This document shows, one piece after another, positions 10,327 to 19,300 of a stretch of 64,000 bases of DNA. Under the pieces are notes generated by a model. The model saw only the letters and a list, made by a program, of their open reading frames with translations, was not told where the DNA came from and ran no database searches. The stretch is from DASVVT01 sp036386415 (GTDB lineage: Bacteria > Acidobacteriota > Blastocatellia > Pyrinomonadales > Pyrinomonadaceae), in NCBI GenBank assembly GCA_036386415.1, contig DASVVT010000027.1, positions 62,001 to 126,000 on the forward strand, written 5' to 3'. Numbering within the stretch: the stretch's first letter is position 1; each line of letters opens with the position of its first letter. Position numbers and translations under genes: made by a program.

Positions 10327-11667
10327 CTATTCAAACGTCAGCGCCTCTGCGCGCTCACGCAACAGGTCTGACTCGCGTATCGCCTCGTCCATCACCTCTC
10401 GCTCGTTCATAGTCAGAAGCTCACGCTCACGCATAAGGATTTCGCCGTCTATCAAAACCGTCTCGACATCGGATGCTTCTGCCGCATAAACGAGCGCGGA
10501 GACGATGTCTGCGGGACGCGGCGTTAAATGTAGACGGTTGAGATTGATGATCGAGATGTCTGCGCGTTTTCCGGCTTCGAGGCTTCCGATCTCCTGATCC
10601 AGGCCGAGCGCGCGTGCGCCGTCGATGGTCGCAAGTCGCAGGGCGCGACTCGCAGGCAAAGCTTCGGCGCCGCGCAGAGCTTTTTGTAGCAGGGCGGCTG
10701 TACGCATCTCCGTGAACATGTCCAGACGGTTATTGCAGGGCGCGCCGTCCGCGCCGAGCGAGACGTTGATGCCGCGCGACAGCATCAACGCGACGGGCGC
10801 GATGCCGGAGCCGAGTTTGAGGTTCGACGATGGGCAGTGAAGCACGCGTGTGCCCGTACGCCTGAGCGTCTCCATCTCCGCCTCGTCCAGGTGAACGCAG
10901 TGCGCGAGCGCGACGTGCGTCCCTGTCAGTCCGAGCGAGTCCAGATATGTCACGTTGCGCTCTGCTGTCTCGCGCAAGACTATCTCTACTTCCGTCAGAT
11001 TCTCGGAGGCGTGCGTGTGCAACATCACGCCGCGCTCACGCGAGAGATGCGCCACCCGTTCCAGCAACTCGCGCGTGCAGCTCAGGGCAAAGCGCGGCGC
11101 GAAGCAGCAACGTATGCGTCCCCTTGCGCGGCCATGCCACTCTTCTATGAGCGCGAGCGATTCTGCAATTGATGATTCAGTCTCCTCGCGCAGCGCGGCG
11201 GGCACATCCTCACCCTTATCCATCATGCACTTGCCGATGGTCGCGCGAAAGCCCGTCTCTTCAACGACGCGAAACACTTCCCCCGTGTGATTGACCGTCT
11301 CCATCGTCAACGCGCACGTCGTCCCGCCCTTGATTAATTCCGCCACGGCGAGCCGCGCCGAAGCTCTGACGGACTGAGCGTTGTGCGCGGCCTCCATCGG
11401 CCAGATACGCTTCTTCAGCCAGTCGATCAGCGTCAGGTCATCTGCCGCTCCGCGAAACAGCGTCTGGCAAAGGTGTATATGGGTCTGCACGAAGCCGGGC
11501 AGGACGGCGCAGCCGCCCGCATCTATAATGGTGTGAGCCACGCCGGAAAAATTTTCGCCAATGCCGATGATGCGGCCATCGCGTATGAGCAGGTCTCCCT
11601 TCACGATAGAGTTCTCTTCGTCCATCGTGACGAGCGTTCCGTCTCTAATCAGAAGCGACTTTTTCAT
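10327..11667 (-). CDS. Amidohydrolase of the MtaD/TrzA type (adenosine-derivative deaminase-like)
   Basis: A 446-residue metal-dependent hydrolase of the TrzA/AtzA/MtaD group, whose members deaminate S-adenosylhomocysteine, 5'-methylthioadenosine, 5'-deoxyadenosine or related compounds. Metal ligands are visible: the HxH pair in GFVQTHIHLCQTLF, His in MLHTHASEN and ALAHCVHL, and Asp in SLGADGAPCNN. The C-terminal beta-sandwich block GSLEAGKRADISIINL is typical. The ATG at 11667 is chosen over one nine codons upstream because family members begin near the LIRDGTLVTMD strand. It follows recA on the same strand, separated only by a heptamer repeat. The exact substrate cannot be assigned. Confidence 0.87.
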   Translation of the reverse strand: MKKSLLIRDGTLVTMDEENSIVKGDLLIRDGRIIGIGENFSGVAHTIIDAGGCAVLPGFVQTHIHLCQTLFRGAADDLTLIDWLKKRIWPMEAAHNAQSVRASARLAVAELIKGGTTCALTMETVNHTGEVFRVVEETGFRATIGKCMMDKGEDVPAALREETESSIAESLALIEEWHGRARGRIRCCFAPRFALSCTRELLERVAHLSRERGVMLHTHASENLTEVEIVLRETAERNVTYLDSLGLTGTHVALAHCVHLDEAEMETLRRTGTRVLHCPSSNLKLGSGIAPVALMLSRGINVSLGADGAPCNNRLDMFTEMRTAALLQKALRGAEALPASRALRLATIDGARALGLDQEIGSLEAGKRADISIINLNRLHLTPRPADIVSALVYAAEASDVETVLIDGEILMRERELLTMNEREVMDEAIRESDLLRERAEALTFE

Positions 11668-11679
11668 CGGCGCAACAAT

Positions 11680-11765
11680 AAAGTAAAAAGGCAAAAGGTA
11701 AAAGGCAAAAGTGAAGCAGGAACATCTGCCTGACTTTTGCCTTTTACCTTTTTACTTTTGCCTTA
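11680..11765. repeat. Heptamer inverted repeat, word AAAAGGC (second copy)
   Basis: Left arm 11681-11713 (AAAAGGC-AAAAGGT-AAAAGGC-AAAAGTG) and right arm 11731-11765 are reverse complements. It is the same family as 7925-8009. It begins with the bases directly after the recA stop codon and ends about 12 bp before the deaminase start. Confidence 0.85.
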
Positions 11766-12845
11766 CTTGGCGGCTTTGCGACTCGATACCGGAGCGGACT
11801 CTTCCTCCTCCGCAACAGGCGCTTGCTCTTCAACGCCCCGCACGGGGATGCCGAGCGCGACGCGCACCTCGTTCTCTATGCGCTGCAACAACTCCGCGTT
11901 GTCGCGCAGCGTCTGCTTGGAGTTCTCGCGTCCCTGACCGAGGCGCTCGCCCTTATAGGAGAACCATGCGCCGCTCTTTTCGACCACCTTGTTGGCGACG
12001 CCGAGATCAATCGCATCGCCTTCGCGCGAGATGCCTTCGCCATACATGATGTCGAATTCGCAATCGCGGAAAGGCGGCGCGACCTTGTTCTTGACGACTT
12101 TGACCTTCGTGCGGTTTCCCACCACACGGTCGCCGTCCTTGATCGCGCCGATACGCCGTATGTCCAGGCGCAAGGAGGCGTAGAACTTCAGCGCCCGCCC
12201 GCCCGTGGTCGTTTCAGGGCTTCCGAACATGACGCCGATCTTCTCACGAATCTGGTTAATGAAGATGAAGCAGGTGTTCGACTGCGCGACGATGGCCGCA
12301 AGTTTTCTGAGCGCCTGCGACATCAAGCGAGCCTGCAAGCCCGGCAAGCTGTCGCCCATCTCGCCGTCCAACTCCGCGCGCGGCACGAGCGCCGCCACAG
12401 AATCTATGACGATCACATCGACGCCGTTCGAGCGCACAAGGGCTTCGGCAATCTCCAAAGCCTGCTCGCCCGAATCCGGCTGCGAAATCAGCAACTCGTC
12501 GATATTGACGCCAAGCTTGCCAGCGTATTCGGCATCCATCGCGTGCTCGGCGTCTATATAGGCGGCGACGCCTCCGGCCTTCTGCGCCTCGGAGACGATG
12601 TGCAGCGCCAGCGTGGTCTTGCCAGAGCTTTCGGGGCCGAAAATCTCAATGATGCGACCGCGCGGCACGCCGCCCACCCCGATTGCCGCATCAAGCGAAA
12701 GTGAAGTCGTCGAGATCGCCGCCACGTCCGAGACAGGGCGCTCGCCCAACTTCATGATTGATCCCTTGCCAAATCTCTTCTCAATATTGAGCAGCGCCGC
12801 TTCAACCGCTTTGCCGCGATCCGCGCTTATCTTATCTTCAGCCAT
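11763..12845 (-). CDS. recA: RecA recombinase
   Basis: RecA forms filaments on single-stranded DNA, drives homologous recombination and triggers LexA self-cleavage. Walker A GPESSGKTT, the conserved YIDAEHA, Walker B VIVIDSVAALVP and the L2-region FINQIREKIGVMFG(S)PETT are all present, followed by an acidic C-terminus. Length (about 360) is normal. The ATG at 12845 (MAEDKISADRGKA) matches family starts better than one three codons upstream. A possible -10 (TATACT, 12937-12942) lies 92 bp upstream. GAACAGTGTTTC at 12963-12974 overlaps its -35 region and is one mismatch from a Gram-positive-type LexA box. The leader contains the hairpin CTGTGGC/GCCACAG (12908-12926). Confidence 0.97.
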   Translation of the reverse strand: MAEDKISADRGKAVEAALLNIEKRFGKGSIMKLGERPVSDVAAISTTSLSLDAAIGVGGVPRGRIIEIFGPESSGKTTLALHIVSEAQKAGGVAAYIDAEHAMDAEYAGKLGVNIDELLISQPDSGEQALEIAEALVRSNGVDVIVIDSVAALVPRAELDGEMGDSLPGLQARLMSQALRKLAAIVAQSNTCFIFINQIREKIGVMFGSPETTTGGRALKFYASLRLDIRRIGAIKDGDRVVGNRTKVKVVKNKVAPPFRDCEFDIMYGEGISREGDAIDLGVANKVVEKSGAWFSYKGERLGQGRENSKQTLRDNAELLQRIENEVRVALGIPVRGVEEQAPVAEEEESAPVSSRKAAK

Positions 12846-12936
12846 TACATACATCGCTTTCTTCTGTTCCTTTTCTCAAGCGTTCAGGTGGTGTTAAGAG
12901 CTTATCTCTGTGGCGGCCTGCCACAGATCGAAAGCG

Positions 12937-12974
12937 AGTATAACACACCCGGCGCGAGAATGGAACAGTGTTTC
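12937..12974 (-). promoter_or_regulatory. Possible recA promoter with LexA-like site
   Basis: Minus strand TATACT (12937-12942) with a weak -35 (TTCCAT, 12960-12965), overlapped by the imperfect palindrome GAAACACTGTTC (12963-12974). SOS control is only suggested; the operator has one mismatch. Confidence 0.3.
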
Positions 12975-13024
12975 ATACGTGCAACGAACAATTTTACAGC
13001 GTCAAGGCCGGACTCTCGATGAGC

Positions 13025-13327
13025 TTAGAGAAACTGGCTGAGCGGGCGTCCCGTGCGCTTCTCGAACTGCTCGGCGAGCGAAGGCACTCCGCCAGCCGCC
13101 TCATCGCGCGTCAGGCGCTCGACTCTCCACATGGGAAAGAAGAGGTCTGTTAAGCCTATGAACGGCTCATCGTGAATCACCGCCCGCGTCCAGTCATCAA
13201 AAGCATTCAGATCAAGACCACGTAAGAATACGCCAGCCGCATTGATCTCGTCGAGCATGCCCCAGCATTTTTCGCGCGGGCTGTGCAGGACCACAACGAC
13301 CGCCGTTCCCTTTTCGATGCCCTTCAT
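13025..13327 (-). CDS. Conserved-looking 100-residue protein of unknown function
   Basis: A small soluble protein with a hydrophobic strand near the start (TAVVVVLHSPREKCWGMLDEI), then GVFLRGLDLNAFDDW, FFPMWRVERLT and a C-terminal SLAEQFEKRTGR. The pattern resembles short RNA-binding or Sm-like barrel proteins, but I do not recognise a family. Regular codon use and the absence of a better frame support a real gene. It stands between recA and trpA on the minus strand. Confidence 0.65.
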   Translation of the reverse strand: MKGIEKGTAVVVVLHSPREKCWGMLDEINAAGVFLRGLDLNAFDDWTRAVIHDEPFIGLTDLFFPMWRVERLTRDEAAGGVPSLAEQFEKRTGRPLSQFL

Positions 13328-13427
13328 TTTTCACCCGCGCTCATGCGAAATGAGCCTCAAGCCATCTCATCATAGCGCCCCTTCTGCCGCAGCAATAAGT
13401 ATTGCTAGCCTCCAAAGTAAAGGATAG

Positions 13428-14216
13428 TCAGACGGGAATCAAATTGCGCGCAAAATCCCCGATGCGCTCGACCATATCAGGGGCGCTGGCGTGACGTTCA
13501 ATCTCTGCCACAATCGCGGAGCCGACCACCACCGCATCTGCGTAACTCCAGACTTCTGCCACCTGCGCAGCGTTCGAGATACCGAACCCGACGGCGACGG
13601 GCAGATCAGAGACTTCGCGCACGCGCGCGACAAGTTGCGCCGCGTCGCGGCTCACGTCCCGCCGAACCCCCGTCACACCGGCGAGCGAGACGGCATAGAT
13701 GAAGCCGCTCGCGCGCTCTGCGACCATTGATAGGCGCGCATCGGTCGATGTCGGCGCGACCAGAAAGATCATATCCAGCCCATGAGCTTTAAGCTGACCG
13801 GAAAACCCGGCTGCCTCCTCAGGGACAAGGTCTGTCACCAGCACACCATCGATGCCCGCAGCCTTTGCTTCTCTACACAGACGCTCCAGCCCGAATTGCA
13901 GCAGCGGGTTGAAATAGCTGAACAGCATGACGGGCACGTCCATCTCTGTTCGCGCAGCGGCGACTGTTTCCAGTATCTCTTTGATACCTAACCCGTGGCG
14001 TAACGCGCGCTCCGATGCGCGTTGAATGACGGGGCCGTCTGCCACGGGATCGCTAAACGGCACGCCCAGCTCGATGATACTTGCCCCGGCGCGCGCCAGC
14101 TCAATTAACAGGTCATGCGTCGCGCGCAGGTCTGGATCACCCGCCGTGATGAACGGGATGAAGCCCCGTCGCCCCTCACGCTTCAAGCGGGTAAAAGTTT
14201 CTGCGATGCGACTCAA
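13428..14216 (-). CDS. trpA: Tryptophan synthase alpha subunit
   Basis: TrpA splits indole-3-glycerol phosphate into indole and glyceraldehyde 3-phosphate and channels indole to TrpB. The catalytic Glu is in IELGVPFSDPVADGP, and the Asp is in GIDGVLVTDLVPEEA. FIYAVSLAGVTG and PVAVGFGIS form the phosphate site. I choose a TTG start at 14216 because GTGGAG lies 7 bp before it. A TTG five codons upstream (14231) has no ribosome binding site and sits in the repeat. The repeat at 14230-14366 occupies the whole gap from trpB, so the pair is probably translated from one mRNA. Confidence 0.95.
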   Translation of the reverse strand: MSRIAETFTRLKREGRRGFIPFITAGDPDLRATHDLLIELARAGASIIELGVPFSDPVADGPVIQRASERALRHGLGIKEILETVAAARTEMDVPVMLFSYFNPLLQFGLERLCREAKAAGIDGVLVTDLVPEEAAGFSGQLKAHGLDMIFLVAPTSTDARLSMVAERASGFIYAVSLAGVTGVRRDVSRDAAQLVARVREVSDLPVAVGFGISNAAQVAEVWSYADAVVVGSAIVAEIERHASAPDMVERIGDFARNLIPV

Positions 14217-14229
14217 CGGGAAGCTCCAC

Positions 14230-14366
14230 AAAGCAGTAGACAGTAGTCAGTAGAAAAACAGGAACACCTGGTTTTGCTATCTACTCTGCTTTACAAAATG
14301 AACGTTAACCGCACGCCGGATTTTCTTTTCTACTGGCTACTGGCTACTGTCTACTGTCTACTGATT
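14230..14366. repeat. Heptamer inverted repeat, word CAGTAGT/CAGTAGA (family A)
   Basis: Left arm 14231-14254 (GCAGTAGACAGTAGTCAGTAG) and right arm 14329-14366 (TACTGGCTACTGGCTACTG...). The interior includes GTTAACCGCA and GGATTTTC, shared with 22655-22805. The trpB stop codon TAG (14358-14360) is part of the right arm. Confidence 0.9.
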
Positions 14367-15563
14367 ACTCTCCTGCACCGTACTGATATCCTTATCGCCG
14401 CGACCCGAAAGGTTGACGAGGATGATCTGGTCGCGCTTCATTTCGCGTGCGACTTTCAAGGCGTGCGCGACGGCGTGTGCGGACTCAAGGGCAGGGATGA
14501 TGCCTTCGAGCTGCGAGAGCGTCTCGAAAGCTGTGAGCACTTCGGCGTCCGACGCTGCGACGTACTCGACTCGCCCGGCGTCATGCAGAAAGGCATGCTC
14601 CGGGCCGATGGAAGGGTAATCCAGTCCTGCCGAGATGGAATGCGTCGCTGCGATCTGCCCGTGCTCATCCTGCAAAACGTAGCTCAGAGTCCCCTGCAAG
14701 ACGCCGGGTCGCCCGCCCCCGCTCTCCCGGAAGCGCGCCGCATGGCGTCCCAGCTCATCACCGCTCCCACCCGCTTCGACCCCGATCATAGAGACGCCTT
14801 CGTCCATGAGAAATGGATGAAAGAGCCCTATGGAGTTTGAGCCTCCGCCGACGCATGCGATCAGCAGATGGGGAAGGCGTCCACGTTTTTCCAGAATCTG
14901 TGCGCGCGCCTCACGCCCGATCACGCTCTGAAAATCGCGCACCATCAGCGGATACGGATGAGGCCCGAGGGCGCTGCCCAGCAGATAGTAGGTATCAGCC
15001 ACGTTCGTCACCCAGTCGCGCAGCGCCTCGTTGATCGCATCTTTAAGGGTGCGTGATCCTGCCTCGACCACGCGTACCTCCGCGCCGAGCAGCTCCATCC
15101 GAAAGACGTTGAGCCTCTGGCGACGCACGTCCTCCGCGCCCATGTAGACGACGCAATCCAGACCGAAGAGTGCGCAGACCGTTGCGGTCGCCACCCCGTG
15201 CTGCCCAGCGCCCGTCTCCGCTATGATGCGACGTTTGCCCATGCGCCGCGCGAGCAAAATCTGTCCGAGCGCGTTGTTGATCTTGTGCGAGCCCGTGTGC
15301 GAGAGGTCTTCGCGCTTGAGATAAATAGAAGCGCCGCCAGCATGTTCAGTCAAACGCGTGGCGTAAAAGAGTGGCGTCGGGCGTCCAGAGTAATCGCGCA
15401 GCAGCGAGTCGAACTCCGCATGGAAAGCATCATCCGTGCGCGCCGCTTGATATGCCTCGGTCAACTCTTCGAGCGGAGCCATCAGCGTCTCCGGCACGAA
15501 GCGCCCGCCATAGGGCCCCCAGTGCCCCTGCCCATCCGGTTGTGTCCCGCTCAGATTCTTCAT
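14358..15563 (-). CDS. trpB: Tryptophan synthase beta subunit
   Basis: TrpB joins indole and serine to tryptophan with pyridoxal phosphate. The PLP lysine lies in LSHTGSHKINNALGQ, the phosphate loop is CVGGGSNSIG, and HSISAGLDYPSIGPEH is strictly family-like. Length (401) is normal and the start MKNLSGTQPDGQGHWG fits. The last codons read GAG AGT AAT CAG TAG, and the final Gln and stop lie in the heptamer repeat. trpA follows directly. Upstream neighbours are a secreted protein and the TonB receptor rather than other trp genes. Confidence 0.97.
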   Translation of the reverse strand: MKNLSGTQPDGQGHWGPYGGRFVPETLMAPLEELTEAYQAARTDDAFHAEFDSLLRDYSGRPTPLFYATRLTEHAGGASIYLKREDLSHTGSHKINNALGQILLARRMGKRRIIAETGAGQHGVATATVCALFGLDCVVYMGAEDVRRQRLNVFRMELLGAEVRVVEAGSRTLKDAINEALRDWVTNVADTYYLLGSALGPHPYPLMVRDFQSVIGREARAQILEKRGRLPHLLIACVGGGSNSIGLFHPFLMDEGVSMIGVEAGGSGDELGRHAARFRESGGGRPGVLQGTLSYVLQDEHGQIAATHSISAGLDYPSIGPEHAFLHDAGRVEYVAASDAEVLTAFETLSQLEGIIPALESAHAVAHALKVAREMKRDQIILVNLSGRGDKDISTVQESNQ

Positions 15564-15640
15564 TCAACACAGCGCCCTTTCCCGCTCGCGCCGCACTCGC
15601 GCGCGTGTATCACCTCACATTATCAACTACGCGCCGGTGA

Positions 15641-16204
15641 CTACTTGTACCTGACCGGCTCCTCACCATTTTCCGGTATGACGCGCTGGCCCGGACGGTG
15701 AACGACGATAGCGTACGGCTTGAACTCGCCGGTTTCAGAGTCTACAGAGGCGAACTCAAAAGCTATTCCCCGTCGCACGTCATCGTAGTAGTCGATCATG
15801 ACTCCGCCGCTGTCATTAATGAAGTGCCGGGTTTTTCTCAATCTCGTGTGGTGCTTCTGAATCTCCGCCAGACTGCTCGTGGCCGTCAAGCCTTCAGGCG
15901 TTTTGAAGCTCGCGGACGTGACTTTCACCTGAATGACCTGACCGCCCCTGTAGATGACACGCACGTCATTGCCCGTATTCGCCATCCAGGTATCGCCGGT
16001 CAGCTTGCCCTCCATACTATAGGTCGCAGAGGGCTGGCCTAAGGTTTTATGAACCTCCTGGCGGCTGATCCCAAGCTTGATCTTGCCCGCGCTGCGTCCC
16101 GGCTCAATCCTGAAATTCTGAGCCATCGCTACAGACGGCGCGTAAATTAGTAGCAGCAGACAACAGCTTAACCTGAGGCCGCCAGTTAGATATGATCTCG
16201 TCAC
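15641..16204 (-). CDS. Secreted protein of unknown function
   Basis: A 187-residue protein with a signal peptide ending SVAMAQN. The mature part starts FRIEPGRSAGKIKLGISRQE, a pattern like the KLGMSRxEV motif of BamE/SmpA-like and related small periplasmic domains. DTWMANTGNDVRVIYRGGQV and a C-terminal VHRPGQRVIP follow. Function is not recognised. A GTG start is preceded by AAGGAAGGTAAGG. It lies downstream of the TonB-receptor terminator and 77 bp before trpB on the same strand. Confidence 0.7.
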   Translation of the reverse strand: MTRSYLTGGLRLSCCLLLLIYAPSVAMAQNFRIEPGRSAGKIKLGISRQEVHKTLGQPSATYSMEGKLTGDTWMANTGNDVRVIYRGGQVIQVKVTSASFKTPEGLTATSSLAEIQKHHTRLRKTRHFINDSGGVMIDYYDDVRRGIAFEFASVDSETGEFKPYAIVVHRPGQRVIPENGEEPVRYK

Positions 16205-16313
16205 GCCTTACCTTCCTTACCGTTGCCGGTCGTCATCATCACAGGCAAGCCCATTATATATCACAGGCACGCTTCCTCTCTCTCTGACGGTCGGGCGCAC
16301 AGAAGTTGCTGTC

Positions 16314-16349
16314 AAAAAAATGCGGGCTGAAGCCGAAGCCACAGCCCGC
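16314..16349 (-). terminator. Rho-independent terminator of the TonB-receptor gene
   Basis: Minus strand GCGGGCTG (16342-16349) pairs with CAGCCCGC (16322-16329) around a loop with TTCG, followed by TTTTTTT (16314-16320). It lies 30 bp after the receptor stop codon. Confidence 0.9.
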
Positions 16350-16379
16350 AAGGCTTTGCAGCCGAGAGTTACGCTTGAC

Positions 16380-19300
16380 TCAGAACTGGTAGCGCAAGGC
16401 GAACTGCATGACGCGTCCGGCCTTGGTCTCATTCAGTGGAGTTTGCGTAGACGTGAACCTCCCGAAGTCAGGGCCGGGCTCGCCGCCAAGGAACGGGTCC
16501 TGGCCGAGACTGAGATCGGAGATGGTGAGGGCATCGAAGCGCTGCGTGTTCGTCACGTTGAAGACCTCCCAGCGGAATTGAAGGGAATGGTTCTCCCAGG
16601 GCATCTTGAAGGTCTTCGTCAATCCAAGGTCGAGCGACATATAGGGCTCCCCGCGCAGGACGTTGCGATCTCCGATCTCTCCGGAGCGCGCGTTGCGGAA
16701 ACTCTGATAAGCGGCGACCGGGTCGCTGAAGAGATTCGGGCTGCCCTCGGCGGTCGGGGATGATCGAATCGGCCCGATCCGCACGCCGTTCGATTGCACG
16801 TTCCAGTTCGTGGCCCATACGCAGCAGTCGAAAGGCGTCTGCACGGGCAGGCCGGAATTCCAGCGGAAGATGCCGTTCAGCTCCCAGCCGCCCAGAAGCC
16901 CGTTGACATACTTATTCGAATCGCTCAGGAAGGCTTTGCCACGACCGAAGGGCAGGCCAATGAGCCAGTTGGCGTTGATGATGTGGCGCGCGTCGAAGTC
17001 GGAATCGGCGTAGGCCAGATCAGGAAAGAGCGCGTTGACGATGAACGCCGTGCCGTAGCTAGTCGAGCTCTGCAAGCCGGAAGCATTATCGAGCGAGTGC
17101 GACAGCGTGTAGTTGAAATCAAACGCCACGTTATTGCCCCAGCGCTGGCGCAGGCTGAGCTGTAAGGCATTGTAGTTCGACCGTGCGACGGTCGAGAAGG
17201 CCGACAGCGCAGCGAACTGCGGCTGGTAGAACGTATTGTTGAAGCGAGACGGGCCGCCGCCGAACGGGCACGAGGTGCAGGTGGGACTGTCATCCCAGAT
17301 CAGTTGCACGAACGTGTAGTCGGTAATGCCCGCGCCACCGAGGGCTTCCGGCGCGATCCAGGCGTAGGATGCCTGCGTAGCCGTCAGCGACGTATCACCC
17401 CACCACTCGGGCTGGAACGGGAAGAGGTTCTCGAAGAAAGGAATCGGCGCGAGCGCGGTGATCGGCGTGTTCGCGTAGCGTGCGTCGATGAGTAGATTCA
17501 TCGCCTGGTAGAAGGTCATGCCAGACTGTGGATCGCGGATATTGTTCAACTGCATGATGTCGCGCGTCGCCAGCAATTTGCGCGCGAAGCGACCGACGTA
17601 GCTGGCCTCAAACGATAATCCCTTGCCCAGCTCACGACCGTAAGAGAGATTGACGCTGTAGTTGTAAGGTGTCTCGATTGTGTCGTCGAGCGAGACCTCT
17701 ATACGCTGATCCTCGTCAGCCGGAACCGTCAGCGGAAAGATCAAGTTGGTTGGGATCGGCCCGGTCGAGCCCGGAAAATCGAGGTTGCGAACATTAGGAT
17801 CGAACCCCGTGAAGAGTGGGCCTAATCCGCCAATCGTGCGGCCCTCCACAATATCAAAAGTATTGGCGTTGATATTCCTGGCAGAGGTGAAACCAGCCAG
17901 GCTATTGAGGTCGAAGTTGACGGCCAGTTGGCTTCCGATGCGGTCGTATGTCATGCGAAAGCCGCCGCGTATGACAGACTTGCCGTTACGACCGATGAGC
18001 CGTCCGAAGAAGTTGTCGCCGAAATCTGGCGACCAGGCGACGGCGACTGAAGGCGCAAAATTGTTCCAGTCCTGTTTGTAATAACCAGGCTGGTTATTGG
18101 CCTTGCCCGCCAGATCGAAAGTGATCGGATCGTTGAACGGCACACCATTGGCCGAGCTTTCGACGCGCTGCTGGAAATATTGGCCGAGGCTCGGGGTAGG
18201 CCGCACTTGCAGACCGTTTTTTTCATAGACGGGCGTCGAAGTTGACCAGCGCAGACCGTAAGAAAGCGTCAGGTTCGGACGTATGCGCCAGGAGTCCTGC
18301 CAGTAAAGCTCATACTCTTCGGTGGCGAATGTGCGATTGGTCGGCGTTCCGACAGACTGCAACTGACCGCTCTTGTCATAGACGAGATTGGCGCTGTACT
18401 GCGAATAACGACCGATGACGGAGGCGAGCGCGTCGCGCAGGTCGTTCGTATCGCCGCTGACTTCAGGGAAGGTCGGGACTACAATGTCTTCGCCGTCTAC
18501 GTGTTCTACGTGTGTGAGCAGGTCGAGCAGGACTGCGCCCGAGAAGTTGTAATACGAGGGGTTGATGACGGCCTCATCAAATGACCTGGCAGACGAGATG
18601 CGGCTGTTGCGTATGAAACGCACGTTGCCGCCGAAACCGAAAGTGTGGTTGCCCTTGATCCACGACACGTCATCCACGAAATTATGCACTGGAGTGACGC
18701 GACTGAGGCCTCGCCTGAAACCTTGCGGGGCGAAAATAAAACGGAAGACGGCGCTGTTATCAGTCGATTCGCCGCTATCCGTAAAAGCCGCGCGCGTAAA
18801 GCCGTAGGTGAAACGGTTGATGAGGTTGCTTGAGATCGTCCAGGTGTGGCCTGCGGCGATGCCGAAGGGGTGATTCCAGATCGTGAGCGCAGGAGAGTCC
18901 GGGAAGCACTGAATATTATCGGCAGTGAAGTCTATGCCGCAGTCAGGCCCGCCGTAGACGTTATGCGTGACATGATCCCACTGGTAGTTGCCGCGCAGAA
19001 AGAGCGTCTGGCGGTCTGTCAGGTTGAAGTCTAATCTTGTAATGAAGGTGTTGAGACGGGCTGGCGTCTTGACGTTAAAGCGGAAGCCAGCCGTGTTGAG
19101 CCCATCACCGACAGACGTGTCATTGGCCGGATACTTGCTCGCGGCGTTGGCAATCACGGCCAGGGTCGCGGGATTGATGCCTGGAGTGTCGCCATTAGCC
19201 AAAACGTAGCCAGTATTGATGTCAGAAGGCGTCAAGCTGATGATGCCGCCAGCAGCGGCGCACTGAGCGTTTAAAGCCGGGTCTGGCCCATCCGTGCTGC

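Noticed and set aside
11823..12704. A 293-codon frame opposite recA
   Set aside because: Antisense shadow of recA.
12963..12974. LexA box upstream of recA
   Set aside because: One imperfect palindrome with a mismatch; kept only as a weak regulatory note, not as a finding.
14230..14366. Heptamer arrays as possible CRISPR
   Set aside because: Repeat units are 7 nt without unique spacers and the arms are inverted; no cas gene is present.
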